Below the pieces are notes generated by a model, which was given only the letters and a program-made list of their open reading frames with translations, was not told the DNA's origin and did no database searches. Shown piece by piece: positions 6,800-7,072 of a stretch of 7,072 nt of DNA. The position numbers and the translations under genes are program-made. The DNA is from Segetibacter sp. (GTDB taxonomy: Bacteria > Bacteroidota > Bacteroidia > Chitinophagales > Chitinophagaceae). Position 1 is the first letter of the stretch. The number at the start of each line of letters is the position of its first letter. The stretch covers positions 1 to 7,072 of the forward strand of contig JASLBT010000470.1 in assembly GCA_030146445.1 (NCBI GenBank), given 5' to 3'.

Positions 6800-6820
6800 T
6801 GCGACGGCCGTTGCGTCGCA
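6800..6820. other. GC-rich 7-bp hairpin in the convergent intergenic region
   Basis: TGCGACG (6800-6806) pairs perfectly with CGTCGCA (6814-6820) around a seven-base loop. It lies between the 3' ends of hisB and the opposing amidohydrolase gene, where a shared terminator would be expected. Neither strand has a clear T-run after it (CTCTTATACG on +, TAAAGCTATT on -), so it is not a canonical Rho-independent terminator. It may stop or protect transcript ends, or it may be part of an intergenic repeat. Confidence 0.35.
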
Positions 6821-6885
6821 CTCTTATACGGAATACCATTACGCAGCAAATATTAGCGACGGTTGGTTCTTCAATGCCGAAAGTG

Positions 6886-7072
6886 TTATGGGGTGTTTCC
6901 AGGCGCCTTATATACAATGCCTTCTTTCATCACCAGCTGAATATTTCGAACAGCTTTAATGTCGCTTGCAGGATCTCCTGCTACGGCAATGATGTCGGCG
7001 AGGAGGCCTTTCTTAATCCTGCCAAACTGGTCGCCGTAGCCGAACACGTCGGCATTGATGGAGGTAGCGGAG
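6886..7072 (-). CDS. Amidohydrolase, imidazolonepropionase-like (C-terminal end only; start outside window)
   Basis: The - strand reads in one frame from the window edge to a TAA stop at 6886-6888, giving the last 61 residues or so. The sequence includes SATSINADVFGYGDQFGRIK, then KGLLADIIAVAGDPASDI and VMKEGIVYK. This is the standard C-terminal tail of metal-dependent amidohydrolases related to imidazolonepropionase and Xaa-Pro dipeptidase-like enzymes, where the chain returns to the small beta-sandwich domain. The metal ligands lie upstream and outside the window, so substrate and localisation cannot be judged. The gene converges on hisB with 139 bp between the stop codons and ends the his cluster on this side. 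Despite the family name, nothing here links it to histidine degradation. Confidence 0.85.
   Translation of the reverse strand, partial: SATSINADVFGYGDQFGRIKKGLLADIIAVAGDPASDIKAVRNIQLVMKEGIVYKAPGNTP

Noticed and set aside
6450..6917. 155-codon - strand open frame overlapping hisB and the downstream spacer
   Set aside because: Most of it is antisense to conserved hisB coding sequence, the protein has no recognisable motif, and it overlaps the real - strand amidohydrolase end in another frame.

Overview
The window carries the first four genes of a histidine biosynthesis operon, hisG-hisD-hisC-hisB, on the + strand (2275-6746). Two partial genes on the - strand flank it. Several features point to Bacteroidota, probably a Chitinophagaceae-like lineage. 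HisG is the long form with a C-terminal regulatory domain. HisB is a fused phosphatase-dehydratase that lacks the cysteine zinc loop of the enterobacterial enzyme. No gene has a clear Shine-Dalgarno sequence. The promoter upstream of the operon matches the Bacteroidota pattern TTTG-N19-TAnnTTTG. The genus is inference.

Layout. Positions 1-1869 (- strand) hold the N-terminal 623 residues of an exported S9-family peptidase resembling bacterial glutamyl endopeptidases; its catalytic end lies outside the window. Positions 1870-2274 are a divergent intergenic region of 405 bp, the most informative stretch here. Its left half holds inverted repeats and a 10-bp palindrome. Its right half holds a promoter, a 16-codon leader ORF with five His codons among six consecutive codons, and three mutually exclusive RNA pairings ending in a U-tailed terminator hairpin. 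hisG, hisD, hisC and hisB follow with gaps of 57, 33 and 11 bp. Positions 6747-6885 are a short convergent intergenic region with one 7-bp hairpin. Positions 6886-7072 (- strand) hold the C-terminal end of an imidazolonepropionase-like amidohydrolase.

How it works together. HisG commits PRPP and ATP to the pathway. HisB dehydrates imidazoleglycerol phosphate and later removes phosphate from histidinol phosphate. HisC carries out the transamination between those two steps, and HisD oxidises histidinol to histidine. The middle steps (hisI/E, hisA, hisH, hisF) are absent and must be encoded elsewhere. Expression is very probably controlled by ribosome-mediated attenuation. When charged His-tRNA is scarce, a ribosome stalls on the His codons and frees the antiterminator arm. 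When it is plentiful, the ribosome reaches the stop codon, which lies inside that arm, and the terminator forms. The promoter places the transcript start at or next to the leader ATG, so the leader peptide may be translated from a leaderless or nearly leaderless mRNA. The attenuator is the best candidate here for an interesting regulatory system.
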